A stretch of DNA of 64,000 nt from Girardinichthys multiradiatus (Eukaryota; Chordata; Actinopteri; Cyprinodontiformes; Goodeidae), in NCBI RefSeq assembly GCF_021462225.1, contig NC_061804.1, positions 5,068,740 to 5,132,739 of the forward strand, read 5' to 3'. Positions 21,756 to 32,755 of this stretch are shown in pieces. Positions within the stretch are counted from its first letter, which is position 1. The number at the start of each line of letters is the position of its first letter. Both the position numbers and the translations under genes were made by a program. The notes beneath the pieces were generated by a model. That model did no database searches. It was given only the letters and a program-made list of their open reading frames with translations, and was not told the origin of the DNA.

Positions 21756-22856
21756 GCATTAACATTTTTATTTTTTCTTGTTATTTAAAAAGAACAACCA
21801 AAGTCAATTCTACCTGAAATTACCCTTTACATTCACATTTTTCATCACTGAGAAACAAAACTATAAATCAGTCCTTCAGAACATACATGGAAATACAAAC
21901 AACTACCACCAATAGATAAAGTCTCTGATAGAGAATAAAGTAAAAGGTCCACACCAGAAGCATGAACATGACTCAAACAGAAACGGCTAATGAAGCGTTT
22001 TACTGGTGTTTTAACATATTTGTCCACAGTTGCTCTCCCTGAAATATTAAACCTGCAGTTCAAAGAGAGGAAAAAACTTAGAGCATCTCTAGTTTTTCAT
22101 ATTCAGACAGCATAAAATATGGCAGATATATGTCAAGGAGAGAACGACAGCATTTTCCTTATGACATATTTGTTCTTCAAACTCTTGAATGGTGTTTGTT
22201 CTTATTCTATTTATTGCCTATTTATTCAATTTAGCTGAAAACACCAGAAAAAAGCCAGAGATTCCCTCCACAGCAGGTAGGAAGTTCATCTTAGGATGAG
22301 GTTTTTCCATGTCTTGACTCCCACCTTCCACAACCTGTGGCACAACAGGACAGGAGCATAAAGCAGATGGCTCAGATATGTAAACACTGCAGAGAAACTC
22401 AACTTGCACATAAAACACCACGAGTAGACGAGGAGTGCAGAGCAGAGAAACTCAAAGAAGAGTGGTAAAACACAGCATAGAGGAGGAGCTCGTTTGTTCT
22501 GAGCCTTCACAGAACCGGGTAGCGACATGCTGCGCTGAAGATGGGACATTTGAGTCTAAAAAGGCATCAGGTGCAGTTGCAGAGAAGCCACCTCGCCACA
22601 TCCGTGACCGTCTCTTACTCAACCAGTATTTGCTCCACTCCAAACATCACCCTGATTCGTCGTTAGCAACGTGCGAAATCACATCCTGTCATCCTGGGAT
22701 TGTGAGGGTGACACATACTGGTTCATTATACTGGTTCAAATATCCCAATTAAAGGCAACAGATGATCTAAGCAGCATCACTGGAGAAGGTCAGACTTTAA
22801 AGGTAAATCTTGTTGGGACAGGGAACCCGTCTTATTAGCCTCTAGGAAGACATATA
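21756..22856. other. no gene recognised
   Basis: This is probably part of the intron upstream of the first SAM exon. Open frames at 22218-22752 on both strands carry no recognisable domain. Confidence 0.45.
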
Positions 22857-23007
22857 CAGTACAGATCAAAGGTTTGGACACACCTTCTCATTCAAAGAGT
22901 TTTCTTTATTTTCATGACTATGAATATTGTAGCTTCACACTGAAGGCATCAAAACTATGTGGAATTATATACTGAACAAAAAAGTGTGAAACAACTGAAA
23001 ATATGTC

Positions 23008-24362
23008 TTATATTCTAGGTTCTTCAAAGTAGCCACCTTTTGCTTTGATTACTGCTCCACACACTCTTGGCATTCTGTTGTTGAGCTTCAAGAGGTCGTC
23101 ACCTGAAATGGTTTTCCAACAGTCTTGAAGGAGTTCCCAGAGATGTTTAGCACTTGTTGGCCCTTTTGCCTTCACTCCGCGGTCCAGCTCACCCCAAACC
23201 ATCTCGATTGGGTTCAGGTCCGGTGACTGTGGAGGCCAGGTCATCTGGTGAAGCACCCCATCACTCTCCTTCTTGAATGTTGCATCACTCTTTTGGTCAT
23301 GATTTTCAATCATCTTTAATCAACTTGTTTATATTGTACATAGCCCATTAGTCTTCATTATTCTTTAATTCTGCTTGGTAGTTTAGTTTAATTGTTTTAG
23401 CATAGTAAAGAGTTTGTTGATTGAAATATGTTTGACTTTGAGTTGACTTATTTTTGTTAATAAATTCTTGTATTTTAAGAAATTGTGTGAATTCATTCCA
23501 TATATGTACAGAGTTTATGCTGTTCAATAATGTCAGAGCTCGTCTCACACCTTTCTATTTTGTCCTAATACCATCACCTTATTGGGCTGGTATTCACAGG
23601 ACAATCCTTAACAGACCAAAATATTATTTGATAAAATATTAATATTAAAATATTAATATTAAATAATATTCTCAGATTCATATTTACAATATGTGGTAGC
23701 CATGCTGGTTCAGTATGCCTTCAATTTTGAATAAATCCCCAACAGTGTCACAGGCAAAGCACCCCCACACCATCACACCTCCTCCTCCATGCTTCACGGT
23801 GGGAACCAGGCATGTAGAGTCCATCCGTTCACCTCTCCTGCGCCGCACAAAGACACGGTGGTTGGAACCAAAGATCTCAAACTTGGACTCATCAGACCAA
23901 AGCACAGATTTCCACTGGTCTAATGTCCATTCCTTGTGTTCTTTAGTCCAAACAAGTCTCTTCTGCTTGTTGCCTGTCCTCAGCAGTGGTTTCCTAGCAG
24001 CTATTTTACCATGAAGGCCTGATTCACACATTGTCCCTCTTAACAGTTGTTCTAGAGATGTATCTGCTGCTAGAACTCTGTGTGGCATTGACCTGTTCTC
24101 TAATCTGAGCTGCTGTTAACCTGCGATTTCTGAGGCTGGTGACTCGGATGAACTTATCGTCCGCTGCAGAGGTGACTCTTGGTCTTCCTTTCCTGGAACG
24201 GTCCTCATGTGAACCAGTTTCTTTGTAGCTCTTGATGGTTTTTGCGACTGCACTTGGGGACACTTTCAAAGTTTTCCCAATTGTTCGGACTGACTGACCT
24301 TCATTTCTTAAAGTAATGATGGCCACTCGTTTTTCTTTACTTGGCTGCTTTTTTCTGGCCAT
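23008..24362 (-). pseudogene. broken Tc1 transposase
   Basis: The start MARKKQPSKEKRVAIITLRN opens a helix-turn-helix N-terminal part. A frameshift occurs near 24020-24030. The DDE part then shows WSDESKFEIFG (first Asp) and KHGGGGVMVWG. Near 23684 homology stops after NQHGYHIL and resumes at about 23300 with WPPQSPDLNPIEMVWGELD (third Glu). The segment that should carry the second catalytic Asp is replaced by about 380 unrelated bases. It cannot encode an active enzyme. Confidence 0.92.
23303..23683. repeat. AT-rich insert replacing the Tc1 catalytic core
   Basis: About 380 bases of very AT-rich sequence with ATATTAAT palindromic units around 23626-23670. It has no similarity I recognise and no clear target duplication, suggesting filler gained in a repair event or a decayed nested insertion. 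Confidence 0.6.
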
Positions 24363-25084
24363 AATACAAATTCTAACAGTCTACTCAGTAGGACTATCAG
24401 CTGTGTACTGTATCCACCTCCTGCACAACACAACTGATGGTCCCAACCCCATTTATAAGGCTTGAAATCCCACTTATTAAACCTGACAGGGGACACCTGT
24501 GAAGTGAAAACCATTTCAGGTGACGACCTCTTGAAGCTCATCAACAGAATACCAAGAGTGTGCGGAGCAGTAATCAAACCAAAAGGTGGCTACTTTGAAG
24601 AACCTAGAATATAAGACATATTTTCAGTTGTTTCACACTTTTTTGTTCAGTATATAATTCCACATGTTTTAATTCATAGTTTTGATGCCTTCAGTGTGAA
24701 GCTACAATATTCATAGTTATGAAAATAAAGAAAACTCTTTGAATGAGAAGGTGAGTCCAAACTTTTGGTCTGTACTGTATGCTAACGATGCACTAATAAA
24801 TTAAAAATTAGCTCTAATAGGTGGTAAGAAAATATGGAAAAATCAGCTTTTTAAAAACATTTTAAATGCATCAAAGCTAAGATTTCCCACTATTTTCAGT
24901 CCATAAACCCAATTCCCTTTGCTTCTATTCACCTATTTGAGTTAACAAATCAGATAAATGTGAGCAAAATCTTGTAAATCCTTACGTATCTGTTGAATTA
25001 ATTACTATTTTTGATCTGTTAACCATGTAAAAAGCTACAACAAAAAAAGACTTAGTAAAAGTTCCTTCCTTAACACCTCACCAG

Positions 25085-25312
25085 AGCCACAAGCTGATTG
25101 TCTTCAAGCCACGATGCACTGATATAGTAATTCATGCAAAAGGAGCACAGACCCAGTATTGGTCTGTAAGCCATAATCATCAAAATTAACATAAACACTG
25201 GAGATACATCACCCTGTGTTAAGAATCTATAATTTATGTACGTTTTACTTTTTTAAACAGAATTACTGAAGTAAATTAAGTTTTGATGACATTCTAATAT
25301 GCTGAGATGCAT
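25085..25312 (+). mobile_element. 3' end of a Tc1/mariner element
   Basis: The block TAAGCCATAATCATCAAAAT, then AAATAAGTT- and ATTCTAATAT-type segments ending in GCTGAGATGCATCT, are the right-end sequences of the same family as 42175-43700. The coding part is almost all lost. Confidence 0.65.
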
Positions 25313-27294
25313 CTGTATTTACTTTCCAGTTAAGTTAGCAAATTAAACTCAGTGATTTGTCTCTCAGGCCCATGCCTGTTTATCCCCAAAGATTTCAAAG
25401 ACTTTTAATTATACGGTTAAAAACTTTAATTAAATCACTCCCTTTAATAAACATATGTTGGCCAACCAAGTCTTAGCCACAACGTCAGAGCACTCAAATA
25501 GTCTCCTGTGACTTATTAGAATTTAAGCCCTAAAAAAGAAATAACTTTGAATAATAAAGTCTCTGAAGGTAGAAACTCATTTCAGTGAAATAATTGCCAA
25601 ACAATGGATTTAAAAAAGGACACAAATATTCCCTGAGAACCAAGAAGGTAATGAGGAGTAAGTTGCTTTGGATTTAAGAATAAACCTAATCCACGTCTGA
25701 CCCAATTACAGCATCAACTATGAGCTTGGTGACGAACACAACATTCCAAACTGTCAGAAACAATGGGTTTTTCTCCTCCACTTCCAGCATTTGGTGAAAG
25801 ACCTCAGCGGCAACACTCGGAGCCTCTCTCTGCTTCACGTTTACGTAAGCGATGGTATCTACCGGGCTTCTGTTTGAGTACGACCACAAGCTCTTTCCCC
25901 TTTCAAATGGCTTTGTCTCTGAGGAAGTTGTGATTTGGCCCCTCTGGGCCCAGATAAGAGATGTGGCTGTGTGATAAGGACAACTCCACCCGGCCGAAGC
26001 AGGAAACTAGACAGCGTGTGTGTGGAAATGGACAGAAGCTGTGGATGGCGGGGTTACGTGCTCAAAGGGCCGTTGTTGCCGCTCAGGGGATCGAGGCTTT
26101 AACTCTCTGGGTTTAATTCCAGTAAAGAAGCAGCTTGTAAAGAAACAAAACGATGCATTTTATGTGGAATAAAACAGATGATCAATATGACTCACTATAA
26201 CATCTTTCAATATTTAGTAATATCATGTTTATAGTGTTACAGGTTTATAATGTGTCATGTGTAATGTTGAAAATAACCAATTTTAATGTTTTACATCAAT
26301 TAATGCATTTAATTCTGGGAAAACCAAGTTTATCCGATTACATATCAAATAATGACCTATTAAACAGTTTGCACAACTTAATAATAGATATATATTAAAT
26401 TTAGAGTCCGAAATAAAATGTCCTATATTTGACTAAAAATGTTTTTATGTCTATAAATTATAAAACGGTCATTAGTTGTCAGAGATCTGGGTCAACTGGT
26501 CCCCCGTTTTAGACCCACACATTTCCATTTGCTCTCTTCCTGGTTTCATTTTGTACCTGTAAGCAAACCACTTTGTATCCATGTATTTTAAATCATTACA
26601 CGTCATTTTACTTTTGATTGTAGTTTTCATGTATTATGGAGATAAATGATAAAACAAATGCCCTAATCTCAAGTATAATTTTGCTCAGTTGTACATAAAC
26701 TGAAAACAAACGTATTATACTCAAACCCCTTTTGTTTTGGTTCTGATCTCAGTTTGGACCCACTGACTCTTCTGAAATATGACAAGTTATGACTCCTAAT
26801 CAAGCTAAATAACTGCTGTTAGTTATTTAGTCAAGCTATATAACCACATTTCCTTACAGTACAATAGAAGTAGAAAAATCTATAAAATGTTAGTTGTCAC
26901 ATTGGGCACAAAACGTCGTCCTATTAGGTAAGAAGAGACGTCCCACCACTTTGAACCCAGAAAGGTCAGGTAGAAAACGAGCAATGTGACGAAAAAGTAA
27001 ATGACCAGCACAACTGTTCCTCAGTTTAGCCTAAAGCAAAGGCTAGACGTAAGAATAGTTGATTTCTGATTAGCTGGTTTTCTTTATCCCAAAATGATCC
27101 CTTATCTAAAAGGAAAAAAGTTTTTCATTAGGTTGTCTGATTACCCGACAGCATACTTAACAAGGGAAACGCTGGGCCTGGATGAACACCATGAAGAGAT
27201 GTATTAACAAATTTTCTTGCATCTAGAAACACAATTTTCCACTGGATCAACCTAAATTGGCAATTGGATTGTCGGAAAATCTAATTAAATCAGT
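25313..27294. other. no gene recognised
   Basis: Low-complexity to ordinary AT-rich sequence with one GC-richer patch at 25900-26110. A 67-codon minus-strand frame at 25686-25889 has no recognisable homology. No exon with convincing splice sites was found. Confidence 0.45.
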
Positions 27295-28527
27295 GAACCC
27301 ATTCTTTCTGCTCTCGGTGGACGCTTTTTCTCTGTCTCCCGCAGCCCTGCTTCAGCTCTGTGTCTTGTCTTTTTTTGGAGCCTCTTTTTGCATATCTTCC
27401 AAAATATGGATTTGGTCAGCTGGTCTCTCAATGCAATTGATCAAATTTTCTTGACGAGAAGACAGGGGTCGGGAGAGCCCACTTGCCCGGACGGGACGTT
27501 TTTCTCTGGATACACAATGGACTCCTGGCAGAAGTGGAGGATTGTGTGTTTGTCGATAATGTCAGTTGAGGATGTGGAAGATGTGTATATAATTGGATGT
27601 GTGATATCAGGATTTCTGCTTTTTGGAGTCAGCGGTTACCTGGCATATCGAGAAATTCGGAGAATGTCAGCAGCTGTTCTGGCCATTGTGAGGCTGCCTG
27701 GCATGTGTGTTGGGATCTTCAGAGCGATCAACACTCAGACTGAGATGTTACGTGAGCTGAATCGCAGACTGGATGTGATCCTTACACAGGATCACAGGCA
27801 GGTTGCGGTTCCTGGACTCAGGGGTGAAATGGGATAAATCTTGGAGAAAGTTGTTTGCTCGGATCTGGTGAAAGACCAGGAATTTGGCTGTTTGGATTCG
27901 CCTTTGAGAAGCACCAGCGAGACTCTCAAGGCTGACGGCAAATTAAGAGTCAGCCTAACCCAAATAATTATTGTTTTTCTGAATCTGGCTCCCCTGCACG
28001 GCCTTGATGGCTGGCTATCTTCAACTTCTCCTGGAAGTTATGTAAACATGACGCTCTGCTCCCTCTGCCCCCTCCCTTCCCCGAGGACATCTGTGGACCT
28101 GCTCAGAACTTTGTGGCCAGTTGATGAACATTCCAACGAACCATCAAGGACAATGGCCTCTGTGACAGTGCTTCATGGACTTACTTGCACACACTCACTT
28201 GCACACACAAACACCCACTCACACCACCTTCACCGTTCCCGGCATGATGTTGTTTTGTGAACTTGTTGCTTCTTTGTGCTGAGGTTTTTTACAATCTCAA
28301 ACTGAATCCTGCTAAGGATAAAGTTTGAAATATGATTTTTTCCCTCTACTTACCTAATGTGGCCTCTTTTCTCATCTAGCAAGGGCAGCGCCTGTGAGTG
28401 GGCAGCAAAGCCTCGGTGACCCGTCCCCTCCTTGTCTTGTGTCATGATGTATGTTTGGATGAGTTGTACTGGAATTCTAATTTCCCCTCAGGGATCAATA
28501 AAGTATCTTTGAATTGAATTGAATTGA
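27295..28527 (+). mobile_element. retroelement-like unit with a membrane-protein ORF and pentamer tail
   Basis: The unit ends in TCCCCTCAGGGATCAATAAA followed by GTATCTTTGAATTG and repeats of GAATT, a 3' end of the kind seen on fish non-LTR elements (polyadenylation-like AATAAA then a short tandem tail). It contains one clear ORF near its 5' end and no reverse transcriptase. The 5' boundary is a guess and target duplications were not found, so the element call is inferred. Confidence 0.5.
27406..27837 (+). CDS. 143-residue single-pass membrane protein, function unknown
   Basis: ATG at 27406 with an A-rich leader; stop TAA at 27835. Residues 1-59 are soluble with SWQKWRIVCLSIMSVEDVED just before a hydrophobic span at about 60-80 (YIIGCVISGFLLFGVSGYLA). 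The remainder, REIRRMSAAVLAIVRLPG and AINTQTEMLRELNRRLDVIL, looks helical and amphipathic. No signal peptide or known domain was recognised. No intron is evident, in keeping with a retroposed or element-borne gene. After the stop the same frame stays open for another 140 codons to 28260, with low-complexity His/Thr/Ser content near the end; whether this is translated is unknown. Confidence 0.5.
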   Translation: MDLVSWSLNAIDQIFLTRRQGSGEPTCPDGTFFSGYTMDSWQKWRIVCLSIMSVEDVEDVYIIGCVISGFLLFGVSGYLAYREIRRMSAAVLAIVRLPGMCVGIFRAINTQTEMLRELNRRLDVILTQDHRQVAVPGLRGEMG

Positions 28528-28534
28528 ACACACC

Positions 28535-28735
28535 ATACGTGAGTGGTATAAGACTGTGTTGACCCCCGCACTCTTCGATGCGGATGCTGTTACTGGGTGA
28601 AGACTCAAATAGAGACAGGAGACTACAACATGTCTAGAAGTGGAGTTAATCGGGCTGGGAAAGAGCGAGAGAGAGCAAGACTTCAGCAGATAACAGGAAG
28701 ACTGAACAGAGTACAGCAAAGGTGCTCTATTTTAT
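28535..28735 (+). repeat. unclassified interspersed repeat, copy 2
   Basis: ACTCTTCGATGCGGATG, CTGTTACTG, ACATGTCTAGAAG and AGAGAGAGCAAGACTTCAGC match copy 1 at 20725-20967 in order. It begins within a few bases of the tail of the 27.3-28.5 kb element. Confidence 0.6.
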
Positions 28736-28817
28736 CCTTTTGAGCTTTCAACCTCTCTCTGTCAAGAACATGGTGTATGAAAATGTTGGCAGCCTTTTAG
28801 AGACCTAAGAGTTCAGG

Positions 28818-28855
28818 TCAGAGTATTTTTTTCTCAGTAGAAAAAAATACTCTGA
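28818..28855. repeat. perfect 17-bp inverted repeat (hairpin)
   Basis: TCAGAGTATTTTTTTCT and its exact complement flank a 4-base loop CAGT. The stem contains a run of seven T opposite seven A. Confidence 0.92.
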
Positions 28856-28975
28856 TAGAAATGACAGTTTAAAATGAAAATAATTTTGTCTTTGATGTAA
28901 AATATTAAAACACCTAATCTTGTAATATATCATTACAGTCATCAAGCACAGATTGGAGAAATGTATTATGTAGAC

Positions 28976-29194
28976 CCGAGGTGTCAAACTCCAGACCTCA
29001 AGGGCTGGTGTCCGGCAACTTTTCAATGTTCACCTCGTCCAACACACCTATATCAAGTGGCTCAGTTACCTCCTCAGCATGCAGTTAAGTCCTACGGAGT
29101 CCTGCTAATGACCTAATTATGTGATTCAGGTTATTCAAGTCAGAGTCTCTGCTTCAATACGCTGACCCTCAAGGACTGGAGTTCAACACATGTG
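28976..29194. mobile_element. hAT-type MITE, 219 bp, with 8-bp target duplication
   Basis: Terminal repeats CCGAGGTGTCAAACTC and GAGTTCAACACATGTG are imperfect complements of the common hAT end. ATGTAGAC occurs on both sides (28968-28975 and 29195-29202), an exact 8-bp target duplication as hAT elements make. There is no coding capacity, so it is non-autonomous. Confidence 0.88.
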
Positions 29195-29202
29195 ATGTAG
29201 AC

Positions 29203-30371
29203 CATCTCCTTACCTGGTCTTGTGACTGGACAGTTATTTTATAACCTCCCCAGGGCCAATCCCAGAGATGCTCAGTTCTTAAAGCAACAAAGTTTCCCTG
29301 CTTCTTTTAAACTGTTCCTATGATTTTTCTATTTTAGTCCAGTCAGTCTAGCAATGAAGTTTGTATTATGAGTCATAACAGAGGGTGAGGTACTGAACTC
29401 TGTGACTCACCAAGGCCAGGATTAAAAATAAAACCCTGTACTGGTTTAGGATAAAACTGTAATGTTGGAAAACTTTTAAAACAACCTTCAGACAATATCA
29501 AAGAACTGACCATAATGTAGAAAGGATGTTAGGGTCCTTACTTAGAAAAAACAAACAAGAATACAGAAGGTTAATGGAAGCTTCGTGGGAAGAAAAGAGG
29601 AGATACAGGAGGTTATGCTGTCTTTTGACTCTTATTTAAATGATGTGCCAAATGAATGCATCCCTCACTGTAATTAATTACACCGGTTTGAAACAATTAA
29701 ACCCTAACCTCAAAGAAAGAAAGAAAGTGCAATAAAGAATAAAATTGCAACAAAAAAACAGAAACCAGGATGTTGTTTATTCTAAACCTCAACCTCAGCA
29801 GTCAGTCAGTAAATAAAGCAAGCGTACGACTATAGTGATAAAGTACGAAAACAGCTCAGACGTCTTCACAGAAAAATTATAGCCAGATTTTGTTCTTTAT
29901 TGCCTTCAAAACTTTAGCTTCTCTATAAACTGAATCACAGAGAGGCTTTATTACCTGGAATTAGCTCATTAAAAGGAACTCAGGGAACTCAAGCTTAGAT
30001 GCTTGTAAGAAGCATCAAAATAACTTTTTCTAAAGGCTTCAAGATAATAATTCAATCAAATAAATTAATATTGGAAGACACTTTTATGTACTTGTTACAT
30101 TTTTATCTATTAAATAGATTTAATAAAGCAATACATGTGGGTGAGTGTAAATCCCAAAACTTCATGAATAACGACTGCTTCCTCTTGATTTAATCCATTG
30201 ACTTGTGGCTGTTTTATATCTGACCACAAGTTAATTTTACTGAGCTTGGTCAGTTAGAAAGACATTTTTAAATCTGTTGGGTTGACGGTTTTGTGTGTTT
30301 AACAATGGACAGGTGGAAAGAGAGAAACTGATGGGAATAAAAAACAAACACTACGGACATATTTTATATTC
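29203..30371. other. no gene recognised
   Basis: AT-rich sequence without recognisable coding content or repeat termini. Confidence 0.45.
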
Positions 30372-30612
30372 ATGACTGTCCACTGTGGCTCCATGCTCGT
30401 CTAGGAAGAGAGATTGCTGCAAGGCAGAGAGTTGATGCAATATGCTGGGTTTAGATAGAAAACCTTTTCATCAATTTATAATATAAAACTCACCTGACTG
30501 CACTGTTTGTATGTCGCTAACTTTGAATCTGACCAAAGGGACTTCGGTTTATTTGTGATATGCCTTGAGATGGTATTGCAAATTGGCACGATATAAATAA
30601 ACTGAACTGACT
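30372..30612 (+). mobile_element. LINE 3'-end fragment
   Basis: TGACTGTCCACTGTGGCTCC, ATATGCTGGGTTTAGATAG and TGCCTTGAGATGG...GATATAAATAAACTGAACTG follow the order of the 3' untranslated tail of the LINE at 48.6-50.1 kb. It is 5'-truncated, as usual for non-LTR elements. Confidence 0.75.
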
Positions 30613-31554
30613 GTTTTCTAGTACAACAACCCTGTTTCACTCAGTTTTCAGAATCTTCTCATTCTCAATTATTACAGGATATGGTAGCCGATAATTAGTA
30701 GAAGGGATGACAGCTGGCGGACATTTAAACAGAAATGTTCTGACGTTCGCTGTTCAGAGCATTAAAGAATAAACCGGCATTGTGCAACTCACAGTAAAGT
30801 AAATTAAAGCTGATACAAACTAACCAATATAAAAACAACATCTTTGACTTCTTGGATTACCATACTTTAAATGAATCATTTACCACTTTTCTTTAGTTTT
30901 ATCAAAAAATCTTGGTCTAAAGCACACACGTTTGTCTCTGGGTTTCCCCAGATTAGCTCATAATCATTCCTGAACATTGTTGCCCTCCGTTGCCAACACC
31001 ACCATGCATCCTGAGCCTGTGCACCAGCGGAAAGACGACTTTCCTTAGTTCGGATAAACGTACTCCAGTTACTGAGAGACTATTTGGAGGAATAGCATAT
31101 GAGACGAGCCAGAGGTCTGCCACTGAATGAAGCTGTCACATCTCAAAGCAAAGCTAAACTTTATCAGGATGAGATTTCTTTGATTTTCTTGTTAACAATT
31201 TTAGCTATTTAGTGTTTTTAGGTGGTAAATTGTTGTTTCTCCCTCTCTGTTATCTTAAACACTTCAAGTTTCTCCTGTTTGGTGTGTCAGTGGAACAGCA
31301 GACCGCCCAGTATCATCCCACCTTAATGCTACAGCTGGCTCCACACTTATCAGAAAGATTTGTAAAAAGTCTTGAATTCCTCTTTAAGAAGAGCAAACAA
31401 TGATCAATCTGAAAAATCCAACCTTTCCTTTGAGTAAATTTATTCAGCCGGGAAAAAATCCCAGTGGTTCTGTAAAGGATTGAGAAGATTGGTTATGATT
31501 ATTATTTAAAATGTTCAGGTTCGGCGTGTTCATGATGCGTTTATGATGCTGTGC
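30613..31554. other. no gene recognised
   Basis: The stretch holds no clear repeat or exon. A 63-codon plus-strand frame at 31212-31403 is unremarkable. Confidence 0.45.
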
Positions 31555-32050
31555 ACTAACAGGGGTGTCTGGCTCCTTTAAAAGAGGAACAGGCCCACAA
31601 CATCACAGATCCTCCACCATACTGAACAAAGGTCATTAGGTGCACACCACATATCCATCCTTTGTTTTACTCTAGAACCACCTTAAATACTAGTTCCTGA
31701 AAAGCTACATTTTAGACTCATTTGACCGAAGCTCAAAGTTCAAGTTAAAGTCCCAGCAGCCTTAAAGCAACTGGTGATGGTAGGACAGCATCCCTCCCAA
31801 ATAACCCGCTGGCATGAAGATGGTGTCTAATGTTTCGGTGGCCCCAAGGTTCCACTGGTCACTACCGTTGTCCAACGTAGAGCTTTGGAGATTCATCCTG
31901 CTCCTGGAAATGGTGACACGGTAAATTTTGCTCTTCATCCAGCCTCTTTGCCAGCTTTTATTTTTGCTGTAGCCATTTCCCGACTTGTGAGGATCAACAC
32001 ACACCAACCTTACCTGAAAGGGGTTGGCGCAATTTGTCTTTCCCATTTTA
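31555..32050 (-). mobile_element. decayed Tc1/mariner relic
   Basis: GAACAGGCCCACAACATCAC and AGATCCTCCACCATACTGA at about 31586-31625 are the antisense of the Tc1 KYGGGSVMLWA region; a diverged remnant continues to about 32050. A similar fragment is at 34630-34800. All frames are broken. Confidence 0.6.
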
Positions 32051-32557
32051 AAAAGTGTCTAAAAGGAAATGAATCTAATCTAATAATATTGGTAAATATT
32101 GTGATGACGATATCAGTTGATACCCATTTTTGTCTTTCCTCCCTTTGTCTTCTCTGCTTCCATCACTCTGTGACCTTTAGCTTTTTGAGTTGTCATTATT
32201 GTCTAGTCTGCTGCCATGAGACTCTGTCCAACTGGCTAAACATTATATTAGCATGAAAAAAATGCAAGTTCATAACACTTAGAATATACCAGCCAACAAT
32301 TATTGCACTTCAAACAGTCCTTTGAGATATAAATACAGTGCCTTGTGAAAGTACTAATTTTTTGTGAAGAATCAACAACAAGTGGGACTCAATCATGAAG
32401 TGAAATGAAATTTATTGGATGTGTCAAACTTGTTTAACAAATAAAAAACTGAAAAGTGGGACGTGCAATATTATTCGACCCCCTTGTGTTAATACTTTGT
32501 AGCGCCACCCTTTGCTGCAATTACAGCTGCAAGTCTCTTGGGGTTTGTCTCTATCAG

Positions 32558-32718
32558 AATCAGAATCAGAATCAGAAAAGCTTTATTGCCAAGTACGTTT
32601 TTGGACATACAAGGAATTTGTTTTGGCGTAGTCGGTGCAATACAGTACAAATTAAACAGTATAAACATATCTACAATATCATATAAATATATGTGCACAG
32701 TTTTAAGTTTGTGCAAAA
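32558..32718. mobile_element. LINE/SINE 3'-tail insertion in Tc1, with 7-bp target duplication
   Basis: A (AATCAG)n start, then AAAGCTTTATTGCCAAGTA and a short body, is the antisense of a fish retroelement 3' end with a hexamer tail. CTATCAG stands on both sides (32551-32557 and 32719-32725), so the insertion came after the Tc1 element. Confidence 0.85.
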
Positions 32719-32755
32719 CTATCAGTTTTGCACATCGAGAGACTGAAATTCTTGC

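Larger units (their letters stand above)
22857..24777 (-). mobile_element. Tc1/mariner element with long terminal inverted repeats
   Basis: Ends are CAGTACAGATCAAAGG and its complement CCAAACTTTTGGTCTGTACTG, each flanked by the target dinucleotide TA (22855-22856 and 24778-24779). The inverted termini are unusually long, about 250 bases, so the transposase C-terminal segment is also present in reverse at 24517-24610. The two arms differ by a handful of substitutions. Confidence 0.92.

Noticed and set aside
25686..25889. 67-codon minus-strand frame, considered as an upstream dlc1-like exon
   Set aside because: No similarity to known DLC1 N-terminal exons and no clear donor in the right phase.
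28190..28230. CACA/CTCA-rich stretch as a CRISPR-like or tandem array
   Set aside because: Simple low-complexity sequence with no spacer-repeat order; no CRISPR array occurs in this window.
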